Below, piece after piece: positions 1 to 6,025 of a stretch of 12,629 nt of DNA. The stretch is taken from NCBI GenBank assembly GCA_025922755.1, contig JAICHE010000017.1, positions 1 through 12,629 of the forward strand, given 5' to 3'. The position numbers and the translations under genes are program-made. The notes beneath the pieces were generated by a model. It made no database searches, was not told where the DNA came from, and was given only the letters and a program-made list of their open reading frames with translations. Each line of letters begins with the position of its first letter. Positions within the stretch are counted from its first letter, which is position 1. The stretch comes from Nitrososphaeraceae archaeon (GTDB lineage Archaea > Thermoproteota > Nitrososphaeria > Nitrososphaerales > Nitrosopumilaceae).

Positions 1-2
1 AT

Positions 3-38
3 GATGATCTAGATGAAATAGAAGAAATTGAGGATTAG
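3..38 (+). CDS. C-terminal tail of an upstream plus-strand gene (partial)
   Basis: Frame 3 is open from the left edge and ends in TAG at 36-38. It encodes a short acidic tail, DDLDEIEEIED. Acidic C-termini are common in archaeal proteins, but 11 residues cannot identify the product. The stop overlaps the stop of the convergent minus-strand gene by four bases (TTAG at 35-38), the same arrangement as at 1785-1788, which supports this being a real gene end. The call is inference from frame and layout. Confidence 0.4.
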   Translation, partial: DDLDEIEEIED

Positions 39-322
39 ATGGTCAAACCAAAATTAGTTGCAAAGCCACTAAATGTATGGTATGCTTGTAAAAATTCTCG
101 CCCTGACTGACTTATCTTGTATTTGTTTGAGCCTTGTGAGTCTACTTTTTCAAGTAAGCCCTGAGATACAAGTGTCTTGAGAATTCTTGAAATTCTTGAA
201 TGTGAGATGTTGGCTTTTCTAATTAGGTAAGTAACTGATGCACCATCTTCATCTTGGAGATCATCTCTGGTAGTAGAAAGTATGTCTCCAATTATTTTCA
301 TATGCGTGCGGTATTCTGCCAT
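35..322 (-). CDS. ArnR1-like winged-helix transcriptional regulator
   Basis: A 95-residue DNA-binding protein made almost entirely of one winged helix-turn-helix domain. A first helix covers about residues 5-17. The region 31-60 (TYLIRKANISHSRISRILKT then LVSQGLLEKV) has the usual helix-turn-recognition-helix shape, and KYKISQSGREFL (68-79) forms the wing strand and a C-terminal helix. It resembles the small HTH_45/ArnR1-like regulators that are numerous in ammonia-oxidising archaea. No ligand or sensor domain is visible, so what it responds to is unknown; dimerisation through the last helix is plausible. ATG at 322 is taken as the start, and an AT-rich TTTTAAATAATT stretch at 339-350 lies about 22 bp upstream. 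It reads away from the membrane protein gene at 445-1086, with no clear regulatory link. Confidence 0.8.
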   Translation of the reverse strand: MAEYRTHMKIIGDILSTTRDDLQDEDGASVTYLIRKANISHSRISRILKTLVSQGLLEKVDSQGSNKYKISQSGREFLQAYHTFSGFATNFGLTI

Positions 323-410
323 TTTTTCTCTGTGTATTTTTTAAATAATTTCTAGTATAGTGGCATGCTATTTTCCAATATACTAAAAAGATAAAAGATT
401 TTGACAAATC

Positions 411-444
411 AAAAATCGCCCAAAAATTGAGCCTGAACTAAAAA
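411..444 (-). terminator. Poly-T transcription terminator (three T5 tracts)
   Basis: Reading the minus strand, the TGA stop of the membrane protein gene (445-447) is followed at once by TTTTT (440-444), then TTTTT (422-426) and TTTTT (411-415). No strong stem-loop is needed: archaeal RNA polymerase terminates at non-template T tracts. The clustering directly after a stop is the main support. Confidence 0.5.
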
Positions 445-1086
445 TCAGTCAAAACTCTCATCAAACTTGATTTTGGTAAGGGGTACCTTGCTTACCGGAA
501 TAAACAGCGCAATCAGTCCGCCGATTTTGATAATCATTGATGCAAAGTACAATATTGATTCTGGAAATACAAATGAATACCATCCAACAAACTCGCCCAA
601 AGCTAACAGCGACAATCCGGTTGCCACAGATATTGCTCCCTTGTTTCTGTTTTCAAAATATGATAGGATGGTTTCAATTGCTCCATATGCAAGCAGAATA
701 AATGAAACGGATCTAAAGATGTGTTCTATTTGTACTGATGATACCAAAAACAATGGAAAGATTCCAATTGATCTAAAGTATTTGGATTTTGGAAAAAGTG
801 ATTTGATGCTATGTGAAAACGCTATGAAAAAGTAACCAACAGTTTGAATTGCAATTCCAAGTGTTTGTATCCATCTCTCAAGACTACCTGATTGTGTTAC
901 AAAGTCTTCTACCATGTAGCCTGCCCAAATTACAAAAAACCCTATGCTAATTGAGAAAAATGCAATTGCCAATCGAAATAAGGTTGGGCTTCCTGTATTT
1001 CTAAAACCAATAATTGATACAATTCCAATTGATAATCCAACTAAAAACCCGACAAGATTCAGAATGTTTTCTAGTAAAAATTCCAA
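445..1086 (-). CDS. Multi-pass membrane protein of unknown function
   Basis: A 213-residue, very hydrophobic protein with about six or seven predicted membrane segments (approximately residues 8-28, 36-58, 73-93, 105-142 as one or two, 150-170 and 177-198) and short loops. The C-terminus KIKFDESFD is polar. No catalytic motif, cofactor site or transporter signature is visible. I do not recognise a named family; the fold could be a sensor-type 7TM module lacking a kinase, but that is a guess. The start is TTG at 1086: the codon immediately upstream in frame is TAA, and a TATA-like TTAAAATAA lies about 30 bp upstream. The gene ends in a poly-T cluster, so it is probably a single transcription unit. 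Confidence 0.7.
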   Translation of the reverse strand: MEFLLENILNLVGFLVGLSIGIVSIIGFRNTGSPTLFRLAIAFFSISIGFFVIWAGYMVEDFVTQSGSLERWIQTLGIAIQTVGYFFIAFSHSIKSLFPKSKYFRSIGIFPLFLVSSVQIEHIFRSVSFILLAYGAIETILSYFENRNKGAISVATGLSLLALGEFVGWYSFVFPESILYFASMIIKIGGLIALFIPVSKVPLTKIKFDESFD

Positions 1087-1099
1087 TTATGTTTAAAGA

Positions 1100-1130
1100 T
1101 CCATCAAACTAATTATTTTAACATGATGGA
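1100..1130. repeat. Inverted repeat flanking a TATA-like box
   Basis: TCCATCA at 1100-1106 and its exact complement TGATGGA at 1124-1130 are separated by 17 bp. The spacer holds the AT-rich candidate promoter of the minus-strand membrane protein gene (1111-1122). This could be an operator around the TATA box or a chance dyad. On the plus strand it is followed by T7 (1132-1138), but no plus-strand gene precedes it. Confidence 0.35.
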
Positions 1131-1145
1131 CCTTTTTTTCAGGTT

Positions 1146-1355
1146 TTAGTCCCATTCATCCAAAGATCCTGCAGATTCTCCTTCAGTACTACCTGCATAG
1201 TCACCAAGAATATCAGAATATGTCTTCTCATTGTGTGCAACAAATTTCACATATTCTCCATAACTCATATCCAACTCACAAAATTCACAAGTCACAAAAG
1301 AAAAGTCCATTGACAAATCTGCATTTTTGTCACATTTTGGACATTTTATCTTCAT
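1146..1355 (-). CDS. Small zinc-ribbon protein
   Basis: A 69-residue protein with one four-cysteine zinc site: CPKC (Cys5 and Cys8) and CEFC (Cys23 and Cys26), spaced like a treble-clef or zinc-ribbon knuckle pair. The last 25 residues are acidic and low-complexity (Gly, Ser, Glu, Asp), probably disordered. Such orphan zinc ribbons are frequent in archaea and usually act in nucleic-acid or protein binding, but nothing here fixes a role. ATG at 1355 is the natural start because the first knuckle begins four residues later. It is divergent from the zinc-ribbon/YggX gene at 1495, sharing a 139-bp upstream region. Confidence 0.7.
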   Translation of the reverse strand: MKIKCPKCDKNADLSMDFSFVTCEFCELDMSYGEYVKFVAHNEKTYSDILGDYAGSTEGESAGSLDEWD

Positions 1356-1480
1356 ACGTCAATATTGCTTTGTTAACTATTATTACTTGTGCCAAAAATC
1401 ATGTATCTGTTTTTGGCAGACAATGACAATTTGGTTTACTTTTGCAGAATTCTAGCATGTTACATGGTCGATAAAAGATA

Positions 1481-1487
1481 AAAGGAG
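1481..1487 (+). promoter_or_regulatory. Shine-Dalgarno-like AAAGGAG supporting the TTG start at 1495
   Basis: AAAGGAG lies 7 nt before the TTG at 1495 and 19 nt before the alternative ATG at 1507, so it favours the TTG start. It is inside an A-rich run (GATAAAAGATAAAAGG) that could instead be a TATA element, which would make the leader very short. The two readings cannot be separated by eye. Confidence 0.4.
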
Positions 1488-1494
1488 TTTCAAA

Positions 1495-1788
1495 TTGCCT
1501 CAATACATGAGTCTAGCATGCACAAAATGCAAAAATTCCATTCCTGAGAATGAGGAACTAGACCCAATCCAAAGCAAATACCCAGTATGCAACAAATGTT
1601 GGGGCGAATGGAAAGAATACCGTGTAATGGTAATGAATGAGATGCGATTAGACATGTCTATGCCAGATCATAGAAAACTTTTGAAAAAACATGAGAAAAT
1701 ATTTGCTGGTGTTTTAACTCCAGAAGGAGATGTTGTCGATTATTCAAATGAAGACAATAGAAAACCAGACGAAAATCCTAACGCTTAG
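1495..1788 (+). CDS. YggX-like Fe(2+)-trafficking domain protein with N-terminal zinc ribbon
   Basis: A 97-residue protein in two parts. Residues 9-35 carry two cysteine pairs, CTKC (9-12) and CNKC (32-35), a zinc-ribbon or rubredoxin-like metal site. Residues 36-70 (WGEWKEYRVMVMNEMRLDM, then SMPDHRKLLKKHEKIF) match the core of bacterial YggX, recalled from E. coli as [20 protein letters not shown] followed by NAEHRKLL. Both Trp, the NE pair, the Leu and the HRKLL block coincide. YggX proteins are linked to iron handling and protection of Fe-S clusters from oxidants; transfer of that role here is inference. A TTG start at 1495 sits 7 nt after AAAGGAG (1481-1487); ATG at 1507 would also keep both cysteine pairs. 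The acidic tail (DNRKPDENPNA) converges on the next gene and overlaps it by four bases. Confidence 0.75.
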   Translation: MPQYMSLACTKCKNSIPENEELDPIQSKYPVCNKCWGEWKEYRVMVMNEMRLDMSMPDHRKLLKKHEKIFAGVLTPEGDVVDYSNEDNRKPDENPNA

Positions 1789-2249
1789 ATCTTTAGATTT
1801 TTCTGTGCATTATCTGGAATAATAACAAGCAATCTTCTTTTTGTTTCATCATCAAAACTATTGATTATGTTTCGAACAGATTGTGAAATGATTTCTTGTT
1901 TTTGGGAATCTAGTTCCAAGAAAATTTCCAGTATTCCATCCAAGTTAAATGCAATTAATTTTTGAGGGCTGACTGAGATCTCATTGATGTATGCTGCAAA
2001 AAGACCTGTTCTTTGTTCTTCTGAAAGTGTTGTTAATATCTCCAACCAAGTCTTGAACAATTTTGAAAAATTTGGAAACGGAATTGCAGGACCTGCCTCC
2101 AAGGCATTGTTTATCAATTGTTTTTTTTCTTGATCGGGCATTTCAAAAAATTCCATCATTCTCTTTTTCAAAATTGGTGTTCTAAGAAAGTCTGGAAGGT
2201 TTGCCAAAACAACTATTATGTTTCCAGCATAATTTGGTTCAGACAACAA
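1785..2249 (-). CDS. Conserved-looking unknown helical protein
   Basis: A 154-residue soluble protein I do not recognise. It reads as mostly alpha-helical, with repeating amphipathic segments: NIIVVLANLPDFLRTPILKK, then MPDQEKKQLINNALEAG (38-54), a Pro-Phe rich turn (PAIPFPNFSK), then TWLEILTTLSEEQRTGLFAAYI, and a tail DDETKRRLLVIIPDNAQKNL. The recurring pattern of hydrophobic helix then acidic MPDQEKKQ, LSEEQR, LDSQKQE or FDDETKR turn suggests a solenoid of about four helical units of roughly 35 residues. No membrane span, cysteine or catalytic motif is seen. The start is TTG at 2249, with TTTATTATT about 24 bp upstream. It is divergent from purA across 77 bp and converges on the YggX-like gene with a four-base overlap. 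Confidence 0.6.
   Translation of the reverse strand: MLSEPNYAGNIIVVLANLPDFLRTPILKKRMMEFFEMPDQEKKQLINNALEAGPAIPFPNFSKLFKTWLEILTTLSEEQRTGLFAAYINEISVSPQKLIAFNLDGILEIFLELDSQKQEIISQSVRNIINSFDDETKRRLLVIIPDNAQKNLKI
1798..1802 (+). terminator. T5 tract after the YggX-like gene
   Basis: TTTTT begins 10 bp after the TAG stop at 1786-1788 and lies inside the convergent gene's 3' coding end. It could terminate the plus-strand transcript in the archaeal poly-T manner. It is a short signal and common by chance in AT-rich DNA. Confidence 0.3.
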
Positions 2250-2269
2250 GTTAGCTGCAATCTATTTGA

Positions 2270-2278
2270 ATAATAAAT
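2270..2278 (-). promoter_or_regulatory. TATA box of the 154-residue protein gene
   Basis: On the minus strand TTTATTATT is centred about 25 bp before the TTG start at 2249, the distance expected if transcription begins at or next to the start codon. It is AT-rich intergenic DNA, so moderate weight only. Confidence 0.4.
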
Positions 2279-2296
2279 CCTATGCAAGCACTTTAG

Positions 2297-2306
2297 CTTA
2301 AATAAA
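2297..2306 (+). promoter_or_regulatory. TATA box of purA
   Basis: CTTAAATAAA is a good archaeal TATA-box match centred 25 bp before the GTG start at 2327. There is no Shine-Dalgarno before GTG, so the transcript is probably leaderless. Confidence 0.55.
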
Positions 2307-2326
2307 CGAGATTTGCGCTGAAAAAC

Positions 2327-3325
2327 GTGACGTCTACCGTAGTCGTTGGTGGCTTTTTTGGAGATGAAGGAAAAGGAAAAATTATTTCATATCTTGCAAT
2401 AAAAGACAATCCTGCTGTAATAGTTCGTGGAGGAGCAGGTCCAAATGCAGGTCATACCATTAGGGATGGCGATAAGGTCTACAAGGTGCGAATGCTTCCA
2501 AGCGGATTTTTAAATAAAAATGCCAAAGTTATGATTGGCCCTGGAGTGGTGATTAATCCAGAGGTATTACTAAAGGAGATAAATGATTTTGAGGCAGCAG
2601 GAAGGTCTTTTGTCGATAAGCACTGTGGAATAATTGAACAAAAACACCTTACAAGCGATTCCAAAGGTGAACTGAAAGAAAAAATTGGAAGCACAGGCTC
2701 AGGCACGGGTCCTGCAAATGCAGACAGGGCAATGAGGATTCTAAAGATGGCCAAAGATGAAGAGTCTCTGGCCTCACTAATTGTCGATGTTCCTGCTGAA
2801 GTAAACGCCGCAATTGAATCAAATCAAAATGTGTTAGTTGAGGGAACACAAGGGACGTTTCTATCTTTATGGCATGGAACATACCCATTTGTTACCTCAA
2901 AGGATGTCACTGCTTCTGGAATTTGTGCAGACATTGGGCTTGGGCCTAAAAATGTCGATGAAGTAATTGTGGTTTTCAAGTCTTATGTTACTAGAGTAGG
3001 CACAGGTCCTCTTGCAAATGAGCTTTCACTAGAAGAAGCACAAAACAAAGGCTGGTCAGAATTTGGGACAGTTACTGGAAGGCAAAGACGTGCAGCTGAT
3101 TTTGATTTTGATTTAGCTAGGCGTGCAATCATGCTCAATAGTGCAACGCAAATCTCAATTACAAAACTAGATGTTCTCTTTCCAGAGTGTGCAGGAAAAA
3201 CATCGTTTGATGAAATATCTGAAGAGGCAAAGTCTTTCATAAAAAATATTGAAGATAAACTAAACACGCCTGTTACAATCATTGGAACAGGTCCAGCAAT
3301 CAATGATGTCATTGATAGAAGATAG
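2327..3325 (+). CDS. purA: Adenylosuccinate synthetase (short archaeal type)
   Basis: A 332-residue cytosolic enzyme that joins IMP and aspartate using GTP to give adenylosuccinate, the committed step to AMP. The N-terminal P-loop reads GDEGKGK (12-18), where Asp13 is the catalytic base. GPNAGHTI (38-45) carries the general-acid histidine (His43). GSTGSGTGPA (121-130) is the IMP-binding loop. KSYVTRVGTGPLANE and TGRQRRAADFD are the loops around the aspartate and IMP sites, and ITKLDVL is the guanine-specificity TKxD motif. It is about 100 residues shorter than bacterial PurA (about 430), as is typical of many archaeal enzymes, and no frameshift is evident. GTG at 2327 is chosen because the conserved strand VVVGGFFGDEG starts immediately after it. 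PurB is not in the window. Confidence 0.96.
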   Translation: MTSTVVVGGFFGDEGKGKIISYLAIKDNPAVIVRGGAGPNAGHTIRDGDKVYKVRMLPSGFLNKNAKVMIGPGVVINPEVLLKEINDFEAAGRSFVDKHCGIIEQKHLTSDSKGELKEKIGSTGSGTGPANADRAMRILKMAKDEESLASLIVDVPAEVNAAIESNQNVLVEGTQGTFLSLWHGTYPFVTSKDVTASGICADIGLGPKNVDEVIVVFKSYVTRVGTGPLANELSLEEAQNKGWSEFGTVTGRQRRAADFDFDLARRAIMLNSATQISITKLDVLFPECAGKTSFDEISEEAKSFIKNIEDKLNTPVTIIGTGPAINDVIDRR

Positions 3326-3345
3326 CCTGAAAAATTTTGGTTAAG

Positions 3346-3354
3346 TTTAATTTA
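3346..3354 (+). promoter_or_regulatory. TATA box upstream of the 219-residue gene and pyrF
   Basis: TTTAATTTA is centred 25 bp before the GTG start at 3375. This gives the 219-residue gene and overlapping pyrF their own promoter separate from purA, only about 20 bp after the purA stop. Confidence 0.5.
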
Positions 3355-3374
3355 GTATTGTTCAATTAACTTAC

Positions 3375-4034
3375 GTGGATAAATTACCTCGTTACATTCA
3401 AGTCTCATCTACTTTAGAATTCTCCAGGCTCGTTTGCGCTCTTGAGCGTGCACCACGAATTTCTTTCTTGCATGAACATGAAGGAAGAAAAATTCTTTCA
3501 GTCCAAATGGATATACTAAAAGAAAAACCAATTGTATACTATACGCCACTTGAAAATCAAGGTCATTATCTTTGCTATGCACTAAAAGGAGACAATGAAC
3601 ACACAGAGATTGTAAATTCTACTTCTGATGCAAGCAAACTCTATTCTCCAATTGTTAGGATAAAATCATTACCTGATACACTAAGACCTGGTAATGGAAC
3701 ACCTGACAGATACCAACCAATTGAGCTTGAAGATTTGTCAAGTCTTGCAAAACTAACTTATGGTTTTGAAGAAAGTCCCTTCCCATTATTCTTATTTCCA
3801 CATAATGATAAATGGCTAGTTGGTGTATTCATGAACTTTACAGAGGAAGGAACATCATACTTTTGTCATGTAGTTCTTGATAAAGATCCACAAAAACCAT
3901 TCTTAAAATTTACAAACAACAACTCAGAGCCTTCATTTGTAAACACTCCGTCAGAACATGGATATTCTTATGTGAAAATTATAAAGCTCAAAGACACTCA
4001 CCCACTTGTAGACTATGGCCACCTTCAAAACTAG
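3375..4034 (+). CDS. Unknown soluble protein upstream of and overlapping pyrF
   Basis: A 219-residue protein that I cannot assign. It has no signal peptide, membrane span, cysteine cluster or nucleotide-binding loop. Its composition suggests a mixed alpha/beta fold with many strands (for example KILSVQMDIL, PIVYYTPLE, WLVGVFMNF, SYFCHVVLD, YSYVKIIKL) and a Pro/Gly-rich central linker SLPDTLRPGNGTPDRYQPIE near residues 98-117. That linker might divide two related halves of about 100 residues each; the strand-rich second half starts at about residue 120. The GTG start at 3375 follows a TATA box at the leaderless distance. The last 20 bases overlap pyrF in another frame, so translation of the two is probably linked. 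Its position between purA and pyrF suggests a link to nucleotide metabolism, but that is guilt by association only. Confidence 0.65.
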   Translation: MDKLPRYIQVSSTLEFSRLVCALERAPRISFLHEHEGRKILSVQMDILKEKPIVYYTPLENQGHYLCYALKGDNEHTEIVNSTSDASKLYSPIVRIKSLPDTLRPGNGTPDRYQPIELEDLSSLAKLTYGFEESPFPLFLFPHNDKWLVGVFMNFTEEGTSYFCHVVLDKDPQKPFLKFTNNNSEPSFVNTPSEHGYSYVKIIKLKDTHPLVDYGHLQN

Positions 4035-4755
4035 GATTTCAAAATTATCAAAAACCAATGGCAAAGTAATTCTTGCCAACGATTATGATTATTCTGTAAC
4101 AAATTTAGAAACAAAAACAATTCAGAACATAAAGAAATTAAATCCATATCTTTGCGCAATCAAACTAAATTTCCATTTGCTGTTACCATTAAGTGCAAAA
4201 CAAATCTCAAAAATTACAAAAACTGCTCACAATTTTGGATTGCAAACAATTGCTGACATTAAACTAAACGATATTGGCAACACAAATCGAGTAACAACTG
4301 AAAAATTATGGGAACTCGGGTTTGATGCAGTTATTGCAAATCCGATTATGGGTCTTGACAGCTTGAAAAATCTTGTAAAATCATCTCACAAAAAAGAAAA
4401 GGGTGTAATTACACTCTGCCACATGAGTGCCCCTGAAGCTAAATTATCCTATGACATGGAGGTCAAAATGGGCAAAAAGCAGCAACTCTACCAGTTATTT
4501 CTAAACTGGGCCCTAGAATCCAAGGCTGATGGGATAGTGGCAGGCGCAACATTTCCTCAAATTATCTCATACTGCAAAAAGCAGGCAGGAAAAAAACTCG
4601 ATATTTATTCCCCGGGGGTGGGCACTCAGGGCGGAAAGGTAAACGAAGTGCTAGAGTCTGGCACCGATTACCTGATTGTTGGAAGAACCATTCTAAATTC
4701 AAAAGACCCAGTTAAAGTTGCAAAAGAAATGCAATTACAAAGTCTTGGAAAGTAA
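4015..4755 (+). CDS. pyrF: Orotidine 5'-phosphate decarboxylase
   Basis: A 246-residue TIM-barrel enzyme that decarboxylates OMP to UMP, the last step of de novo pyrimidine synthesis. The catalytic DxKxxD is present as DIKLNDIGNT (81-90: Asp81, Lys83, Asp86). The first strand ends in ILANDYD (19-25), the Asp contacting the ribose. SPGVGTQGGK (199-208) is the phosphate-binding loop and YLIVGRTI (219-226) supplies the phosphate-binding arginine. CHMSAPEAKL (135-144) is the region that closes over the base. ATG at 4015 lies inside the end of the preceding gene (20-nt overlap); the next in-frame ATG would delete early barrel strands. The gene's 3' end overlaps the convergent Nudix gene by 21 bp. 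Confidence 0.95.
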   Translation: MATFKTRISKLSKTNGKVILANDYDYSVTNLETKTIQNIKKLNPYLCAIKLNFHLLLPLSAKQISKITKTAHNFGLQTIADIKLNDIGNTNRVTTEKLWELGFDAVIANPIMGLDSLKNLVKSSHKKEKGVITLCHMSAPEAKLSYDMEVKMGKKQQLYQLFLNWALESKADGIVAGATFPQIISYCKKQAGKKLDIYSPGVGTQGGKVNEVLESGTDYLIVGRTILNSKDPVKVAKEMQLQSLGK

Positions 4756-5154
4756 TGCATATGATTTTGATAGAACAGTCTTTGCATTATCAAATGTAGT
4801 CTTCTCCATTGCAGTAAGATAGTCCATCCAAGTGTAATCCAAGTGCTCGTGAGAAATTTCCACATTCTTTGATTTTGTTTCTGCCAAAAAGAAAACAACT
4901 TTTTTGTTTACAAGCTCGCCCTCAAATTGAAAATTATATTGAATCCACTCTTCAAAGTTATCTAAGAATGTGACATCAGTAATTCCAGTCTCTTCTCTTG
5001 TTTCTCTAATTGCAGTTTCGTGTGGTGTTTCTCCTTTTTCCATTTTTCCCTTTACAAAATCCCAGTGACCAGAAGGATAGTGCAGCAATAAAAATAAAAT
5101 TTTATCATTTTCTCTACGGAACAAAACTATTCCTGCTGAAGTCTCTTCTATCAT
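4735..5154 (-). CDS. Nudix hydrolase (Ap4A hydrolase-like)
   Basis: A 139-residue Nudix protein that hydrolyses a nucleoside diphosphate linked to another group, using divalent metal. The Nudix box GX5EX7REUXEEXGU is intact from residue 36 to 58: Gly36, Glu42, Arg50-Glu51, Glu54-Glu55 and Gly57-Ile58 (KGETPHETAIRETREETGI). Ahead of it, AGIVLFRRENDKILFLLLHY then WDFVKGKMEKGE has the layout of the short Ap4A pyrophosphatase group; the substrate is not provable from sequence. The gene starts with ATG overlapping the uppS stop as ATGA (5151-5154), so it is translated after uppS and probably shares its transcript. A role in removing diadenosine polyphosphates or in clearing diphosphate by-products near UppS is inference. 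Confidence 0.88.
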   Translation of the reverse strand: MIEETSAGIVLFRRENDKILFLLLHYPSGHWDFVKGKMEKGETPHETAIRETREETGITDVTFLDNFEEWIQYNFQFEGELVNKKVVFFLAETKSKNVEISHEHLDYTWMDYLTAMEKTTFDNAKTVLSKSYALLSKTL

Positions 5155-5942
5155 TTTCCCATTCTTCTTTTTCTTTCTTGAAATGTTCTGATTGCTCTCA
5201 TCAAATCTATTTTCCTAAACTCTGGCCAAAATATGTCCATAAAAACCAATTCACTGTATGCGCTCTGCCACATCAAAAACCCACTTAGTCTTTTTTCTCC
5301 TGAGGTTCTAAGAATCATGTCTGGTGAGGATTGTGGCAAATATGATGTGTACAAATTAGATTCGATCTCTTCTCTATCTATGTCATTAACATCAAGGGAA
5401 CCTTCTTTGATCTTCTCGCCAATTTTTTTTACTGCATCAACTAGTTCAAACTGTCCTCCATATGCCAAAGCAATATTGAGAAAGTGATTGTCATATCCCT
5501 TTGTTGCCTCATCTAATTTTTTAAGAACTTTTTTGATAGATTCGGGGAGTAGCTCGATTCTTCCAATACCGACTACCCTCATCTTATTTTTGTGAATTCT
5601 AGGATCATTGTATAATTTCTCCAGTCTCATCCGAATTAGTTCGTACAAGTATTCTAATTCGTCATCTTTTCTATTGAGATTTTCTGCAGAAAGTGCATAC
5701 AAGGTAATTATTTTGATATCTAGCTGCTCACACCAGTCCAGAAGATTTTCAACGGCATCTGCACCCTTCCAATGACCGGCCTTTGTCATAGCAAGGTGCC
5801 TTTTTGCCCACCTTCTGTTACCATCTAAAATCAATGCAACATGGTTTGGAATATCTCCTTGCCTAATGTCGTTTTCCAGTTTTTTTGAATAAATCTTGTA
5901 CAAGCCAGATAATTGAAAAACGGTATCTTTGACCTTGTTCAT
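5151..5942 (-). CDS. uppS: Polyprenyl (undecaprenyl-type) diphosphate synthase, cis-prenyltransferase
   Basis: A 263-residue Z-type prenyltransferase that extends an allylic diphosphate with isopentenyl diphosphate to make a long cis-polyprenyl diphosphate. In archaea its product is the lipid carrier for N-glycans. HVALILDGNRRWAKR (34-48) carries the catalytic Asp40 that binds metal and diphosphate. LYALSAENLNR (81-91) is the second conserved block, with Leu where bacteria have Trp (SSENWNR). RTSGEKRLSGFLMWQSAYSE (212-231) is the C-terminal diphosphate-binding block with both arginines. Length and order match the family. ATG at 5942 is the start. The 83-bp gap to the upstream DUF373 gene has no T-tract terminator on the minus strand, so the two may be cotranscribed. 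A 30-residue N-terminal extension precedes the first block. Confidence 0.94.
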   Translation of the reverse strand: MNKVKDTVFQLSGLYKIYSKKLENDIRQGDIPNHVALILDGNRRWAKRHLAMTKAGHWKGADAVENLLDWCEQLDIKIITLYALSAENLNRKDDELEYLYELIRMRLEKLYNDPRIHKNKMRVVGIGRIELLPESIKKVLKKLDEATKGYDNHFLNIALAYGGQFELVDAVKKIGEKIKEGSLDVNDIDREEIESNLYTSYLPQSSPDMILRTSGEKRLSGFLMWQSAYSELVFMDIFWPEFRKIDLMRAIRTFQERKRRMGK

Positions 5943-6025
5943 CTAAATCATCTCTGATTGTTATTGCAGAGTTGAAAATATCAGTGTTTTTTAGAAATTT
6001 TGACTAAATGTGGTTATTCTTGAAC

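Noticed and set aside
467..835. Plus-strand open frame of 122 codons opposite the membrane protein gene
   Set aside because: Its translation has no domain-like pattern, and the opposite strand gives a coherent multi-pass membrane protein; it is a shadow frame.
1100..1138. Hairpin followed by T7 resembling an intrinsic terminator on the plus strand
   Set aside because: No plus-strand gene lies upstream between 38 and 1100, and the dyad sits over a minus-strand promoter, so a terminator role is not supported.
2479..3312. Minus-strand open frames opposite purA (2479-2754, 2649-2888, 2983-3312)
   Set aside because: They mirror well-conserved purA motifs and have no independent promoter or domain.
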